A DNA stretch of 64,000 nt from Candidatus Obscuribacter sp. (GCA_016718315.1 JADKDV010000005.1:1-64000), one strand, 5' to 3'. Positions 17,885 to 27,104 are shown, numbered from the stretch's first letter. Numbers and translations: made by a program. Notes: a model not told the origin generated them from the sequence alone.

Positions 17885-19714
17885 TTACGACGCCTTGCGG
17901 CGACGACGGGTCTTACCACCGGAGACAGGCGCGACACTGTTGGTGATGCCACGCTTGTCGAAGTGAGCTTCGATGACGGCACGGTTGGCACCGCTCAACA
18001 GCTGCTGGTCGGCAGTGATGAAGGCGCGTCGCGTGTCGCGGAAGGTGACCTTGGCGGCCGGCACGATGGACAGAGCCATGAGGTAGACGCGCGCGTAGTC
18101 TTCGAGCGCGGCCTTGAGCTTGACCTGATCGTCGCCGATACCAGCAGCCGTCGCAAACGATTCCAGGATGTCCGCCAGCGCAGCGCCGACGATCTCGCCG
18201 TCATCGTGGACTTCACCGGTCTTGTCGCGCATCGTCTTACCGTTGCGCTGCTTACGGATACCATCCGGCGGCAGAGCGTAGGCACCGATGATGCGGGCAT
18301 CGGCCTTGATGTCGGCAGCCGTGAGCGGGTAACCGATCAGGTGGCCGAACTCCAGGCGGAACAGGTAGCTGATCAGGATCTGACCGAGCACGTCGCCGGT
18401 GGCTTCGTGCAAGGCACCACCTTCAGCACCAGGCAAGTCCTTGCCAGGCGCCTGGATGGTGACGATACCGTGACCGTTCTCGTGCCAGCTGACGCCCAGG
18501 TCCAGGAAAATCTCCACGACCAGACCCTGGGGGATGCCAGAGCCGATGCCGAGGTGGATTTCCCAGTTTTCCGGGTCCAGGTAGGCGTTGTCGCGGACCT
18601 TGGGGTCGTTGATGTAGACCTTGAGCGGCTCGTACTTGGTCTTCATGCCCAGGCGCTCCATCCAGACAAGCTGGGTGTTGAGCGCGATGAACGAGACGAC
18701 CGCCGCGAATTCGTCCTTCTCCTTCACGGGGTCGAAGTTGAACGAACCGTCCGCCTTGGCCTTGACCTCGACCCACTTGCGGTTCTTCGGCACCAGCATG
18801 GTCATGCGCTGGTTCTTGAGCACCGTCGGGTCGGGCAGGTCATCGACGTAGTGGTCGACGATCTGCTTGGCGAGAGCCACCTTGGGGTCCGGAATGCGGA
18901 GCAAACCGCGAGCCGGGATGCGAGCGAGACCAGCCTGCTGACGCTGACTGGCGATGGAGAAGTGCAGCTTGGACTCGTGGTAGACGACCTTGCCGGTGCG
19001 TGCCATGACCAGGATGTGCATGAGCTGACGAGGTTCGCAGATGGAGAGGTTGACCTCGTAGACGGGGTCGAAGCGACCGGCGTTTTCCGAGAGCACCAGC
19101 TCCACCTTGGCCGAGCAGGTCTCGATGGACTTGGTCAGAGCCGTGACCAGCTTGCGAGCACCACGCCCCGTGACGCCGGACAAGAGCGCTTCAACGTGCT
19201 TCTTGGCGTTGGCGATGGCGACATCGCTGCCGACCACCTTACCCAGCACCTTGCGCGGATTGAAGACCTTGAGCGTCGACGTGACGTTGAAGATGTCGCC
19301 GGCCTTGTTCATGTGCACGTTGAGATAGGCGCCGCGGACGCGCATCGAAGTGCCGTCCTTGAGCGTGATCATCTGCGTGTAGTCGACACGGCTGCCGTTG
19401 CCCGTCTCGTCCACGACACCGTCGGAGAGCTGGACATTGTCCAGGTCGAAGGCCGTGTGCACGTCGCTGGTGGCCAGGAAGGCCGCAGCGTGAGTGCGCG
19501 GGTCGCCGGTGTAGGGCGTGGAGAAGAGCGACTTGGACGTGGCTGCGAAGTGACGAACGTGACCGGTGCGGTCGAATTCGAATTCCGCAGGCGTGGTGCC
19601 CGAGATGACCTGAATCGCCTTGGCGATGTCGCCCGAGGGCAGCTTCGGCAGGTTCGGGGTCTTCGACGGCTGGGCCGCGAGGATGTGATGAATCTTGGAT
19701 TCGATGATGTTCAT
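17885..19714 (-). CDS. Thermolysin-like (M4/M36) HExxH metalloprotease without a signal peptide
   Basis: A 609-residue protein. Residues 40-260 form a beta-rich region reminiscent of the FTP/PepSY propeptide of fungalysin and thermolysin families. The catalytic part carries SWHENGHGI (zinc His411 and His415, base Glu412) and ALHEATGDVLG, where Glu437 and Asp441 fit the E-x3-D third-ligand motif. So it should be an active gluzincin peptidase. Unlike almost all relatives it has no signal peptide: the start MNIIESKIHH is preceded by AGAGG, and no hydrophobic segment occurs before residue 40. The C-terminus is basic (GGKTRRRRKAS). Strong G/C-ending codon use creates a long false open frame on the plus strand. 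Cytosolic location is inference. Confidence 0.8.
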   Translation of the reverse strand: MNIIESKIHHILAAQPSKTPNLPKLPSGDIAKAIQVISGTTPAEFEFDRTGHVRHFAATSKSLFSTPYTGDPRTHAAAFLATSDVHTAFDLDNVQLSDGVVDETGNGSRVDYTQMITLKDGTSMRVRGAYLNVHMNKAGDIFNVTSTLKVFNPRKVLGKVVGSDVAIANAKKHVEALLSGVTGRGARKLVTALTKSIETCSAKVELVLSENAGRFDPVYEVNLSICEPRQLMHILVMARTGKVVYHESKLHFSIASQRQQAGLARIPARGLLRIPDPKVALAKQIVDHYVDDLPDPTVLKNQRMTMLVPKNRKWVEVKAKADGSFNFDPVKEKDEFAAVVSFIALNTQLVWMERLGMKTKYEPLKVYINDPKVRDNAYLDPENWEIHLGIGSGIPQGLVVEIFLDLGVSWHENGHGIVTIQAPGKDLPGAEGGALHEATGDVLGQILISYLFRLEFGHLIGYPLTAADIKADARIIGAYALPPDGIRKQRNGKTMRDKTGEVHDDGEIVGAALADILESFATAAGIGDDQVKLKAALEDYARVYLMALSIVPAAKVTFRDTRRAFITADQQLLSGANRAVIEAHFDKRGITNSVAPVSGGKTRRRRKAS

Positions 19715-20775
19715 GTGATTACCTCTTCGAGTTATTGAGCGTCAGCCAGCCAAAAGCCAGATGAACACTCGGTTTACAGAGAAAAAAGAAACGTCAGGAC
19801 AGCACAGCTGCGCCTGTTCTATCCACCAAAACAACCGCCTGCCGCTGCACACTTCATCTACCGAGCATCAACCTCAACTTGGGTTGGTGAAATCCGCGCT
19901 CATACTCACGACAAAGTCCGCGAGAAAGAGTGTGGAAAGGCAGAGTAGATGAAGTATTTAGTTAGGCAGGTATAGAAGTTCCAGTTGTTTTATTGAGAGT
20001 GAATAGTATGTCTACCGTAGGTACTTCTAACGTTCTACTGCAATGGTTTTTAGATGAGTTGCTGCTAATACAATTCGCGCAGCCGAGTCATGGCTGTTTT
20101 TGGTGCACTTTTAGCAGGCCCATGGCCCTAGTTTGTTGGAGCAATCAGACTGCCGCATTGATCTAATAGACCGGTCTAAAAAGCATGGTTGTTGCGCAAG
20201 TGACAGAGCCGCGCTAGACCAAGATCTGCTCGGCAAAATACTTCGTTTTGAGTTGCGCTAGCTAGTCAACCGGCGCGGCTGTAAAGGTCCTGGCAACGCT
20301 AAATTGAGCATTTATTAGAGGCTGAGCTAGCTTGCGCTGGCACAAAACTGGCTTGCATGGTGGAAAACCGTCAATATTGGCGCAATTCAGTTTGAATCGT
20401 TTTTGAGCGAAAAGCCAGTTTTTGCACCAATTAAGGGGCAATTTGGCGCGGCTCGCATAATTGTTAGAGGGCGTTCATGTGGGGTTCGCCGGCATTTATA
20501 GAGTAAAAAACAGAACGTTTTTAGAAATTAGTCTTGCTTCTCTTGATAACTTTGGTCTAAGGTCCAGTTATCTTTTCCACAACGTAATCCCAAAGGTTTT
20601 CCATCTCAGCGCATTAAGCATCTATTTCAGCTTCTCGCTCTCTTTCCTCCTCTTGCTCCGCAAGTTGGTAGGTGTCGTATCGAGTGAGACGTTGTTGTAG
20701 TGCAGTCATGCTGAGTGCTAACCGCGTTATGGACAAAGACACGACTTAACTCTTCCATGGATAGGAGGTCTACAT
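19715..20775. other. Long intergenic region with an operator-like palindrome
   Basis: About 1060 bases between divergent genes, with lower GC than the genes. No convincing gene: the short open frames at 20008 and 20461 lack support. A perfect 12-base palindrome TAGACCGGTCTA lies at 20167-20178. Several GCGCTAG-type words occur between 20205 and 20335. The end (20650-20775) is the leader of the zinc-ribbon gene. Confidence 0.5.
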
Positions 20776-21060
20776 ATGTCAACCAATCAACGCGCCCACG
20801 GGTCCATCGCATCTGTCTGCCCGGCGTGCCTCATCGCAGGATACGGCGGAGACGAGATTCGCGCCACGCTTTTCCCCAACGGCAACATCATGTGCATCAA
20901 CTGCTCGAGTGTCATCCCCTGTCGAGGACGACGCCATGAAGGTCATCCGTGGCCTGCCGACGTCGGTGAAGTATTCGGTCGCATGCGTCCTCCGCGGTCG
21001 CGACAAGAATGCCTCCGGTCTCTCGCTCAAGCGTCACAGCTGTGGCGTCGGCGAACGTAG
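20776..21060 (+). CDS. Zinc-ribbon protein, N-terminal part; frame probably broken after residue 47
   Basis: The ATG has an ideal AGGAGG site. Residues 15-48 form a zinc ribbon: CPACLIAGYGG near 15 and CINCSSVIPC near 40. After the CCCC at 20916-20919 this frame becomes Arg-rich with codons unlike its neighbours (RGRRHEGHPWP onward). The overlapping frame at 20936 turns well-composed at exactly this point. Reading one C fewer joins them as CINCSSVIPVEDDAMKVIRG. I think the real product is a zinc ribbon followed by the 20936 domain, about 230 residues. Confidence 0.6.
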   Translation: MSTNQRAHGSIASVCPACLIAGYGGDEIRATLFPNGNIMCINCSSVIPCRGRRHEGHPWPADVGEVFGRMRPPRSRQECLRSLAQASQLWRRRT

Positions 21061-21478
21061 CGAAAGCAGCAATGCTGTCGCCGCCATGACCCTCAACTTC
21101 GATGCCGTCGCCGAAAACGATGCTCGTGTCGAAGTGGCCTTCTCCGGCGCTGACCCGCTGGCGCAACTGACCTTCAGCTTCGACAATCGCCAGGTCGGCG
21201 AACACACCGAAGCACGGTACCGCGCTCTCCTGCGCAGCACCCACCGGCAGACCAAGGAAGATGCTTCCGCCGCGGCTCTCGAAGCCGAACTGGTGGCCAA
21301 GCTCTGCCCTCCGGACATGGCTGCGGCCATCGGGCGCCTCGCGGTGTCCGGCTACGCAGTCCAGACCAAGCAGCTCGACGCTCTCATGCGCCGAGTCGTT
21401 CTCTGCTTCGAGGCCGATGCCTCCGCTCCTTCGAGCAATGCTCCGAAGATCAAGGCGGAATGCACCTGGTATCTCTGA
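20936..21478 (+). CDS. Unknown protein; probably the C-terminal part of the zinc-ribbon gene
   Basis: A 180-residue frame starting MKVIRGLPTSVKYSVAC. It is alternating beta/alpha (MTLNFDAVAENDARVEVAF, then a helical EDASAAALEAELVAKL) and I know no family. It has an acceptable GAGGA site before the ATG, so independent translation is possible. However, good composition continues upstream of the ATG to the CCCC run, which favours a one-base frameshift from the zinc-ribbon frame. G/C-ending codons. Confidence 0.6.
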   Translation: MKVIRGLPTSVKYSVACVLRGRDKNASGLSLKRHSCGVGERSESSNAVAAMTLNFDAVAENDARVEVAFSGADPLAQLTFSFDNRQVGEHTEARYRALLRSTHRQTKEDASAAALEAELVAKLCPPDMAAAIGRLAVSGYAVQTKQLDALMRRVVLCFEADASAPSSNAPKIKAECTWYL

Positions 21479-21665
21479 AGCGCTGAACACGAACTACGGA
21501 TACTGACTGCTGCCCTTGCCGCGGTCGGTGTCGAAACGCTCTCTGCGTACGCGTCAATGACGACACGTGCAATTTGAGCACAGCGTATCTCATAAGTATT
21601 GACAATCGCGGCTCCGCGCTCCAAGCGAGTTCGGCGCTGCCAACTGACAATAAAGGAGCCTAATT

Positions 21666-22430
21666 ATGACCGCTCCCAACGGTACAGCGTTAGCTTTGGG
21701 GTCATGGACACCCAAGGTTATCTTCTGGGATCTTTGGGGAACCCTCGCACGGTCCGACAATCGTGAGCCGGTTCTCCACCTGCAAAAGATTCTCAAGTTC
21801 CATTCCGACACGATCGATATGCGCAACATCGATTCTGTCGACCCTGACTTCCTGCGCAAGTGCCTGACCACCAATGTCCCACATCCGGTCAACGCACATG
21901 AGCAGGATCCGGCTGGTTTCATGCGTGTGGTGGCACGGACCTTCGGTCTGCCTGTCACCACTGAAATGATGCCGGAATTTGCCGAAGTCACCCGCAAGGA
22001 AGCCCAGTGTGCACTGACCTTCAACGATGCAAGGAAGGTGCTCAAGGCTCTCAAGGCGCGCGGCTACGTCAATGGTCTCATCTCCAACCTCTGGGGTTTT
22101 CCCGTCAAGGCGCTCTTCGAAGAGGACAGCCTGGGCGACCTCATCCCGGAAAGACTGCGTGTCTACAGCTTCGAAGAAGGCTACGCCAAACCTGACATGG
22201 AGCTTTTCCGGCGCGCTTGCGAGCGTGCTGGCGTGGCTCCGGAAGACTGCTTGATGGTTGGCGATAGCTTTGCCAACGACATCTTGCCAGCGCGGGCGCT
22301 CGGCATGCGGACGGTCCTCATCGACCGCGAGCATGTCTATAACCCGTCTATGGTCCCTGACGACGTGCTGCACATCGACGGCATGCAGGCACTACTGGAC
22401 TACCTGTCGCCTGTGGGACCCATGTCCTAA
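21666..22430 (+). CDS. HAD-family hydrolase (DLWGT variant of motif I)
   Basis: A 254-residue HAD hydrolase of subfamily IA. Motif I is VIFWDLWGTLARSD, where Trp stands in the position of the usual second Asp; this variant occurs in some HAD families. Motif II is LISNLWGF, motif III EGYAKPDMELF and motif IV MVGDSFANDILPARALGM. A helical cap of about 100 residues separates motifs I and II. The missing general acid may lower or change phosphatase activity. AAAGGAGCC precedes the ATG. It sits in a plus-strand run with TruD and shares its codon use; substrate unknown. Confidence 0.83.
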   Translation: MTAPNGTALALGSWTPKVIFWDLWGTLARSDNREPVLHLQKILKFHSDTIDMRNIDSVDPDFLRKCLTTNVPHPVNAHEQDPAGFMRVVARTFGLPVTTEMMPEFAEVTRKEAQCALTFNDARKVLKALKARGYVNGLISNLWGFPVKALFEEDSLGDLIPERLRVYSFEEGYAKPDMELFRRACERAGVAPEDCLMVGDSFANDILPARALGMRTVLIDREHVYNPSMVPDDVLHIDGMQALLDYLSPVGPMS

Positions 22431-22620
22431 GGCACCATCTGTATCAATCCCTTGTTGGGAGAGTGAACTGGCTACTTGGGGCGGATGTGGCTTACACCGC
22501 CATCCATCCCGAATGACAGTCAGCACAAACGAGAAGCCAAAGCTGCTCTCGTCTCTCGCACATGAACTAGGGGGTAGGCAGCATCCCGCTCAGCTTACCC
22601 TCCCAAGCAGAGGTGTAATT

Positions 22621-24057
22621 ATGGAAACCGCTATCTCTATTCGCGCAGCCCGCAACGGTTTCGGGTTCGTGTCGATGGAAGCCTTGCGCAACTACGCTGG
22701 CAACCACAGTGTGGTGCCCGCTCAGCACAAGGCCGATCCGACACACTTCAGGGTGGAGGAATGGCACCGCTACGGTCAACTGACCGTGTCGACTGCCTCC
22801 GACTTCACGCCTGATCAACTCGAGCGCTTCTCCGGGCGCCTGGTGGCAGCGACCCTCGTCAAGTCCCGGCTGACTTCTGCGGCAGCAATCCGCAAGTTGG
22901 CCAAGGACCTCGGCGTGCCGGCCCATCTCATCACGATGGCTGGCAACAAGGACCGCACCGCTGTCACCGCGCAGATGATCGTCATCAACGCTCCCTGGCT
23001 CACCATCGACGATGTCCGTCGGCACTCCGAGCCCGATGAGCGCAACCTGCGTGACGTTGGCTATTTCATCAAGGACATTCGCAGGCACAACAGGCCGCTC
23101 CGCAAGGGCTTCCTGGAGGGCAACTGCTTCACCCTCAAGACACTGCATCCCGGCATGTCGCGGGACGCACTCGAGACCTATCTCGAGCCGCGTCTCGAAT
23201 CGATTCGTCGGGACGTGCAGGGCACTCCTACGGTGGTCATGCCGAACTTCTTCGGGCGTCAGCGCCTGGGGCGTCGGCAGAACCTCCTGGGTGTGGGTCT
23301 CGACTTCATCACCATGGGGTCCGAGGCTGGCGTGAAGCGGTTCTGCTGCGAAGTGGTCGAAGAAAACGACCACCACCTGGCCACCGAGCTGCGGCGCAAG
23401 CTGGCAGTGCTGTGGGCTTCGGCGGAGAAATCTGCTGAAGAAAAGGGTCAGTCCGTGGCCGAACAGACCTGGGACTTCATGGAGATGCTCAAGCTTCTCG
23501 ATGAGCCCGAGCCTGGCTTCCGGCGCGGTCGGCGTCGTCGTCCGTCCTACGAGCCGGCCAACATGTTCATTGAGCACAAGCTCATTTCCAAAATCTGTGA
23601 GACTCGTAACATCGAGACCGCCTTCCAGTTGATGCGTGATGACGTGTCTCTCTGGGTGGGTGCGTATCAGGGTTACTGGTTCAATCAGGCGCTGGCGATG
23701 GTGCTCAGTGGTCAGATTCCTGAGTCCGCCCTGGAACAGGACCGTCGTACTGGTGAGCCGGTCATTCCTCTGTACTTCGCAGGGGATGTCGCCAGTGTGC
23801 AATGGTATGAGAAGTGGCTGCCCGAGGCCATTCCGTCGCGTATCGATCCGGTGGTGTGCAAGCACTTCCTGACGAACACGGACGGCAGCCCCGGACCTCG
23901 CCGCCCCTCGCACGTACCCGTGGGCAACCTGAAACTGGACGCCCATGATGAGTCCATCACCCTTCGCTTCTCCCTTCGTCGCGGGTCCTATGCAACGACG
24001 TTCCTGTCGTTGCTGTTCAACCTCGACAACAAGGACTGGGAAGAGGTGGACAAGTAA
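22621..24057 (+). CDS. truD: tRNA pseudouridine synthase D
   Basis: Isomerises U13 of tRNA (and related RNA sites) to pseudouridine. Diagnostic motifs: AGNKDRTAVTAQ with catalytic Asp111, MPNFFGRQRLG in the middle, YQGYWFNQALA, and the C-terminal LRFSLRRGSYATTFL. At 478 residues it is longer than E. coli TruD (about 350). Extra length sits between the FGRQRLG motif and the YQGYWFN motif, including a charged helical stretch and an RRGRRRR patch near 300. The start is the ATG at 22621 after AGAGGTG. The open frame upstream to 22258 overlaps the HAD gene and has no support. G/C-ending codons. Confidence 0.92.
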   Translation: METAISIRAARNGFGFVSMEALRNYAGNHSVVPAQHKADPTHFRVEEWHRYGQLTVSTASDFTPDQLERFSGRLVAATLVKSRLTSAAAIRKLAKDLGVPAHLITMAGNKDRTAVTAQMIVINAPWLTIDDVRRHSEPDERNLRDVGYFIKDIRRHNRPLRKGFLEGNCFTLKTLHPGMSRDALETYLEPRLESIRRDVQGTPTVVMPNFFGRQRLGRRQNLLGVGLDFITMGSEAGVKRFCCEVVEENDHHLATELRRKLAVLWASAEKSAEEKGQSVAEQTWDFMEMLKLLDEPEPGFRRGRRRRPSYEPANMFIEHKLISKICETRNIETAFQLMRDDVSLWVGAYQGYWFNQALAMVLSGQIPESALEQDRRTGEPVIPLYFAGDVASVQWYEKWLPEAIPSRIDPVVCKHFLTNTDGSPGPRRPSHVPVGNLKLDAHDESITLRFSLRRGSYATTFLSLLFNLDNKDWEEVDK

Positions 24058-24088
24058 ACCATCAACCATATCTCTCTGGAGAAAAACC

Positions 24089-24313
24089 ATGGATACGAAT
24101 GCTTGTTACGGTGGGAAGAGCGGCGCCAAGGCTCCGGTCATTCCCTCCTTGCTGGCTGCCCCGATGCTTCAGGGCACCCGGCATGACCACGGCAACACCA
24201 GGCGCACCGCCGAACAGTTCATCGTCGGTGGCCGCGCCTGGCAGGACAATTCGTGCGGCGGCCCGTGCGCGCGCACCGAACTGATCGAGATGGTCTTCGG
24301 CAACGAAGGCTGA
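24089..24313 (+). CDS. Unknown small protein
   Basis: A 74-residue protein beginning MDTNACYGGKSGAKAPVIPS and containing RTAEQFIVGG and the Cys-rich NSCGGPCARTE. No family known. GGAG seven bases before the ATG, same codon style as truD and 31 bases downstream of it, so it is probably in the same operon. A strong terminator follows. Confidence 0.65.
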   Translation: MDTNACYGGKSGAKAPVIPSLLAAPMLQGTRHDHGNTRRTAEQFIVGGRAWQDNSCGGPCARTELIEMVFGNEG

Positions 24314-24346
24314 CCTCAACAGCTAGACCTTACGGGCAATAACAAT

Positions 24347-24390
24347 GGCGGCCAGCCGCTGTGCTTCTAACAAAGCCAGCGGCTGCCGCC
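24347..24390. other. Strong GC-rich hairpin without U-tract
   Basis: A 14-base stem with one bulged C (ggcggccagccgctg with cagcggctgccgcc) around a 15-base loop. It is 33 bases after the stop of the small gene and 28 bases before a true terminator. It may protect the 3' end of the truD-operon mRNA. Confidence 0.5.
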
Positions 24391-24417
24391 CACAAGGTCA
24401 GCACCAACTCTAAACCC

Positions 24418-24471
24418 ACTGCGCAGGATGTCGAGCTTTCGAGCTTTACCATTCTGCGCAGTTTTTCTTTT
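24418..24471 (+). terminator. Terminator of the 20776-24313 operon
   Basis: A 13-base stem (actgcgcaggatg with cattctgcgcagt, one wobble) with a loop that contains a second small inverted repeat, followed by tttttctttt. Confidence 0.92.
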
Positions 24472-24630
24472 CTGGTGAGATACTATAAAATGTAGTAGGG
24501 TGAAAACTAAGATAAGTTGCCAAAAAAAACAAATAGCAAAAGCACAGATGGCAATATTGGGGCAGGGTGCTCGTAATGAGCTAAAACCCCTGCCCCGGCT
24601 AAAGATAGCTAAATTGCTATCTCAAAAATG

Positions 24631-25017
24631 TTATTTGTTGCCACCAGATAAAGTGCTGAGTAAGCGCCGCCAGAGATCTCTCAGGTAGCCTGTACAACCC
24701 GTCGGCTTATTGCTTTGCTTGCAGTTGCCGTCAGCACTTGAGCAACTGACCGGGACTGCGGTTACTGCTACCTCTGCTGCTTGCTTCGCTCTTTTGTTTT
24801 TGACGTAGTTAAGAAACGAACCGCTCTTGAACCACTCGATTTGCTCACCAGTCATGCCATGCCATAACTCCAGCTTTTGACAGGTGCCATCCTGGTGTGT
24901 AAGCAAGGCCGTGACCGTGGCATCTACATCCAGTTTGTCCAGATTTATTAAACTGATGCAGTCTCCCTGGACGATGCGGTCATAGTCTCCAGCATCTTTA
25001 AAAGTTAGAGCCAGCAC
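24631..25017 (-). CDS. Aconitase C-terminal part, out of frame with the main acn frame
   Basis: Starts in the conserved aconitase C-terminus: LALTFKDAGDYDRIVQGD is the usual end of the swivel domain. In the same frame just upstream the DNA reads SFARIHQSNLIKQGV, which is the canonical continuation of the main frame, so this is not a separate gene. The join needs one extra base at the TTT at 25059-25061. After the normal fold it carries an unusual Cys- and Lys-rich tail (VSCSSADGNCKQSN) ending LRDLWRRLLSTLSGGNK. The tail is not typical of aconitases. Confidence 0.78.
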   Translation of the reverse strand: MLALTFKDAGDYDRIVQGDCISLINLDKLDVDATVTALLTHQDGTCQKLELWHGMTGEQIEWFKSGSFLNYVKNKRAKQAAEVAVTAVPVSCSSADGNCKQSNKPTGCTGYLRDLWRRLLSTLSGGNK

Positions 25018-25028
25018 TCCTTGCTTGA

Positions 25029-27104
25029 TCAGATTACTCTGATGGATACGGGCAAAGCTTTGGCAATAACCGCTCTAGCTCCCAGATAACGTGGAGACAT
25101 GGCGGCGTGCTCGCGGCTGGAGCCCTCACCATAGTTGTTGTCTGCGATGACAATCCAGTCTTTGCCGCGAGCTTTATAGTCGCGTGCAATCAGATGCAAC
25201 TTATCGCTTTGACCGGTAAATACATTGATGCCGCTGCCAACTGTGCCGCTAAATGCGTTAGTGACCCGACTAAACATATTATCCGAGATATTGTTGAGAT
25301 GACCGCGGTAAACCAGCCATTGAGAGCCAGCAGGAGAGATGTGGTCAGTAGTGCATTTGCCCTGTGCTTTTACTAAGATCGGTAGTTCGAGCAGATCTTT
25401 GCCGTCCCAGGCGCTAAAAGGTTTGAGCAATTGCAGGCGTTTGCTATCGGCTGCCACCGAGATTGTTTGCACCTGATCAGATTGGCTCTCGATAAGGGCC
25501 TCAGGGTCATGGACAAAGCCCAGCGGAGGGAGGGCGTCGGCTTTAGGAGCAGTCAGTTTTAGTGAGCTGCCATCCGCTAGAGACAAGCTGTCTGTTAATG
25601 GATTAAAAGTCAAACTACCACTGAGCGCAAAGGCAGTTACTATTTCGGGGCTGGCGATAAAGGCATGAGTAGCAGGATTATCATCATTGCGTCTCTGGAA
25701 AGGACGATTGAATGAATTGATAATTGAATTAGCCTCACCTGGTTTTGTGTCAGTGCGACTCCATTGACCGATACATGGACCGCAGGCATTAGCTAGCACT
25801 GTCGCTCCAATGGACTCGAGAGCGGCTAATTGACCGTCTCTAGTGATTGTAGACAGGATCTGGTTGGAGCCTGGTGTGACCAAAAGTCCACAGTTAACTT
25901 GCAGTCCCGCTTGTGCTGCTTGCCTGGCTATATCAGCTGCCTTGCTCATATCCTGATAGCTGGAGTTGGTGCAGCTACCAATCAATGCATAGCTCAATTT
26001 GAGCGGATAGCCATAATCTTTAGCGGCTTGAGCAAACTCGGAGAGAGGACGAGCCAGGTCTGGTGTGTAGGGACCGACAATGTGTGGCTCCAGTGTATCC
26101 AGGTCGATGGTGATGACGCGGTCAAAATACCGCTCAGGCTCCTCTAATACGGCTTTGTCCGCTTGCAGCAAATCGACATGCTGTCTGGCTGCGTCCGCCC
26201 AATCTTGTCGACCGGTGGCACGCAGATACTGATCAGTACTCGGGCTATAAGCAAATACCGAAGTCGTTGCTCCTAGCTCCGCTCCCATATTGGTGATGGT
26301 GCATTGACCGGTGACACCCAGGTCTTGTGTGCCGGGACCAAAATACTCGATTATTGCTCCGGTACCTCCAGCTGCGCCCAGTATGCCAGCCAGTTTGAGG
26401 ATGATGTCTTTGGGTGAAGTCCAGCCGTTTAACTGCCCTGTTAATTTGACACCAATCAGTTTTGGCCAGGTCAAACTCCAGGGCTCACCTGCCATGACCT
26501 CCACAGCGTCAGCACCGCCGACACCGATAGCAAGCATATTGATGCCGCCGGCATTGGGTGTGTGCGAATCTGTGCCAATCAGGAGTGCTCCAGGAAAAGC
26601 CAGGTTTTCGAGGATGACCTGGTGGATAATGCCGCGTCCTGGTGCACTAAATGCGATACCGTGAGCAAACGCCGCACTTTGCAAAAATTGATACACTTCC
26701 AGGTTGCTGCCCAGGGCTTCGCTTAAGTCTTGAGCAGCTCCGGCGCTGGCTCTTACCAGGTGGTCGCAGTGGATGCTGGTAGGCACTGCCACGGTACCCA
26801 TACCAGCTTGCATATACTGGAGTATTGCCATCTGTGCGGTAGCGTCTTGCATAGCTACTCGGTCTGGTCTCAGCGGCACAGCCGTTTTGCCTCGTTCCGG
26901 CGAGTACGCGATTGCGTCATTGTCGTAGAGATGACTGAGCAATATTTTTTCTGACAGAGTCAGAGGGCTGATATTGGTCATTCTGACAAGAGCTAGATTG
27001 GCAGCCATCCTTAGATAAAAGTTTTGGGGATCTATGGGGGAGGGGTTTTCTCGTTTTTGTTTTCCGGCTTTTGTCTCTGGTTTGAGCAAAGCGTTCTCTG
27101 GCAC
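25029..27104 (-). CDS. acn: Aconitate hydratase, main part, interrupted by a one-base frameshift
   Basis: Interconverts citrate and isocitrate in the TCA and glyoxylate cycles with a [4Fe-4S] cluster. The three cluster cysteines are in IGSCTNSSYQD and ANACGPCIGQW. ILVKAQGKCTTDHISPAG and NNYGEGSSREHAA mark the substrate-binding C-terminal domain. It looks like the roughly 750-residue mitochondrial-type enzyme. The frame stops early after AVIAKALPVSIRVI, where the family reads AKSFARIHQSN; one A is missing from an AAA run. The GTG start is 13 bases after the mdh stop, so the two form an operon. Either a sequencing error or a recent inactivation; nothing else in the gene looks decayed. Confidence 0.88.
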   Translation of the reverse strand: MPENALLKPETKAGKQKRENPSPIDPQNFYLRMAANLALVRMTNISPLTLSEKILLSHLYDNDAIAYSPERGKTAVPLRPDRVAMQDATAQMAILQYMQAGMGTVAVPTSIHCDHLVRASAGAAQDLSEALGSNLEVYQFLQSAAFAHGIAFSAPGRGIIHQVILENLAFPGALLIGTDSHTPNAGGINMLAIGVGGADAVEVMAGEPWSLTWPKLIGVKLTGQLNGWTSPKDIILKLAGILGAAGGTGAIIEYFGPGTQDLGVTGQCTITNMGAELGATTSVFAYSPSTDQYLRATGRQDWADAARQHVDLLQADKAVLEEPERYFDRVITIDLDTLEPHIVGPYTPDLARPLSEFAQAAKDYGYPLKLSYALIGSCTNSSYQDMSKAADIARQAAQAGLQVNCGLLVTPGSNQILSTITRDGQLAALESIGATVLANACGPCIGQWSRTDTKPGEANSIINSFNRPFQRRNDDNPATHAFIASPEIVTAFALSGSLTFNPLTDSLSLADGSSLKLTAPKADALPPLGFVHDPEALIESQSDQVQTISVAADSKRLQLLKPFSAWDGKDLLELPILVKAQGKCTTDHISPAGSQWLVYRGHLNNISDNMFSRVTNAFSGTVGSGINVFTGQSDKLHLIARDYKARGKDWIVIADNNYGEGSSREHAAMSPRYLGARAVIAKALPVSIRVI

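Noticed and set aside
17834..19738. 634-codon plus-strand open frame
   Set aside because: It is antisense to the HExxH protease, has Arg/Asp/Val-biased composition and no ribosome site.
20008..20166. 52-codon frame after an ATG in the long intergenic region
   Set aside because: Only a weak ribosome site and unconvincing composition; not supported.
20461..20700. 79-codon plus-strand frame
   Set aside because: Starts at TTG without a ribosome site, composition like random AT-rich sequence.
22258..22620. N-terminal extension of the truD frame
   Set aside because: It overlaps the HAD gene out of frame and lacks a ribosome site; the ATG at 22621 has both.
22567..24090. 507-codon minus-strand open frame
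   Set aside because: Antisense shadow of truD, which carries all family motifs on the plus strand.
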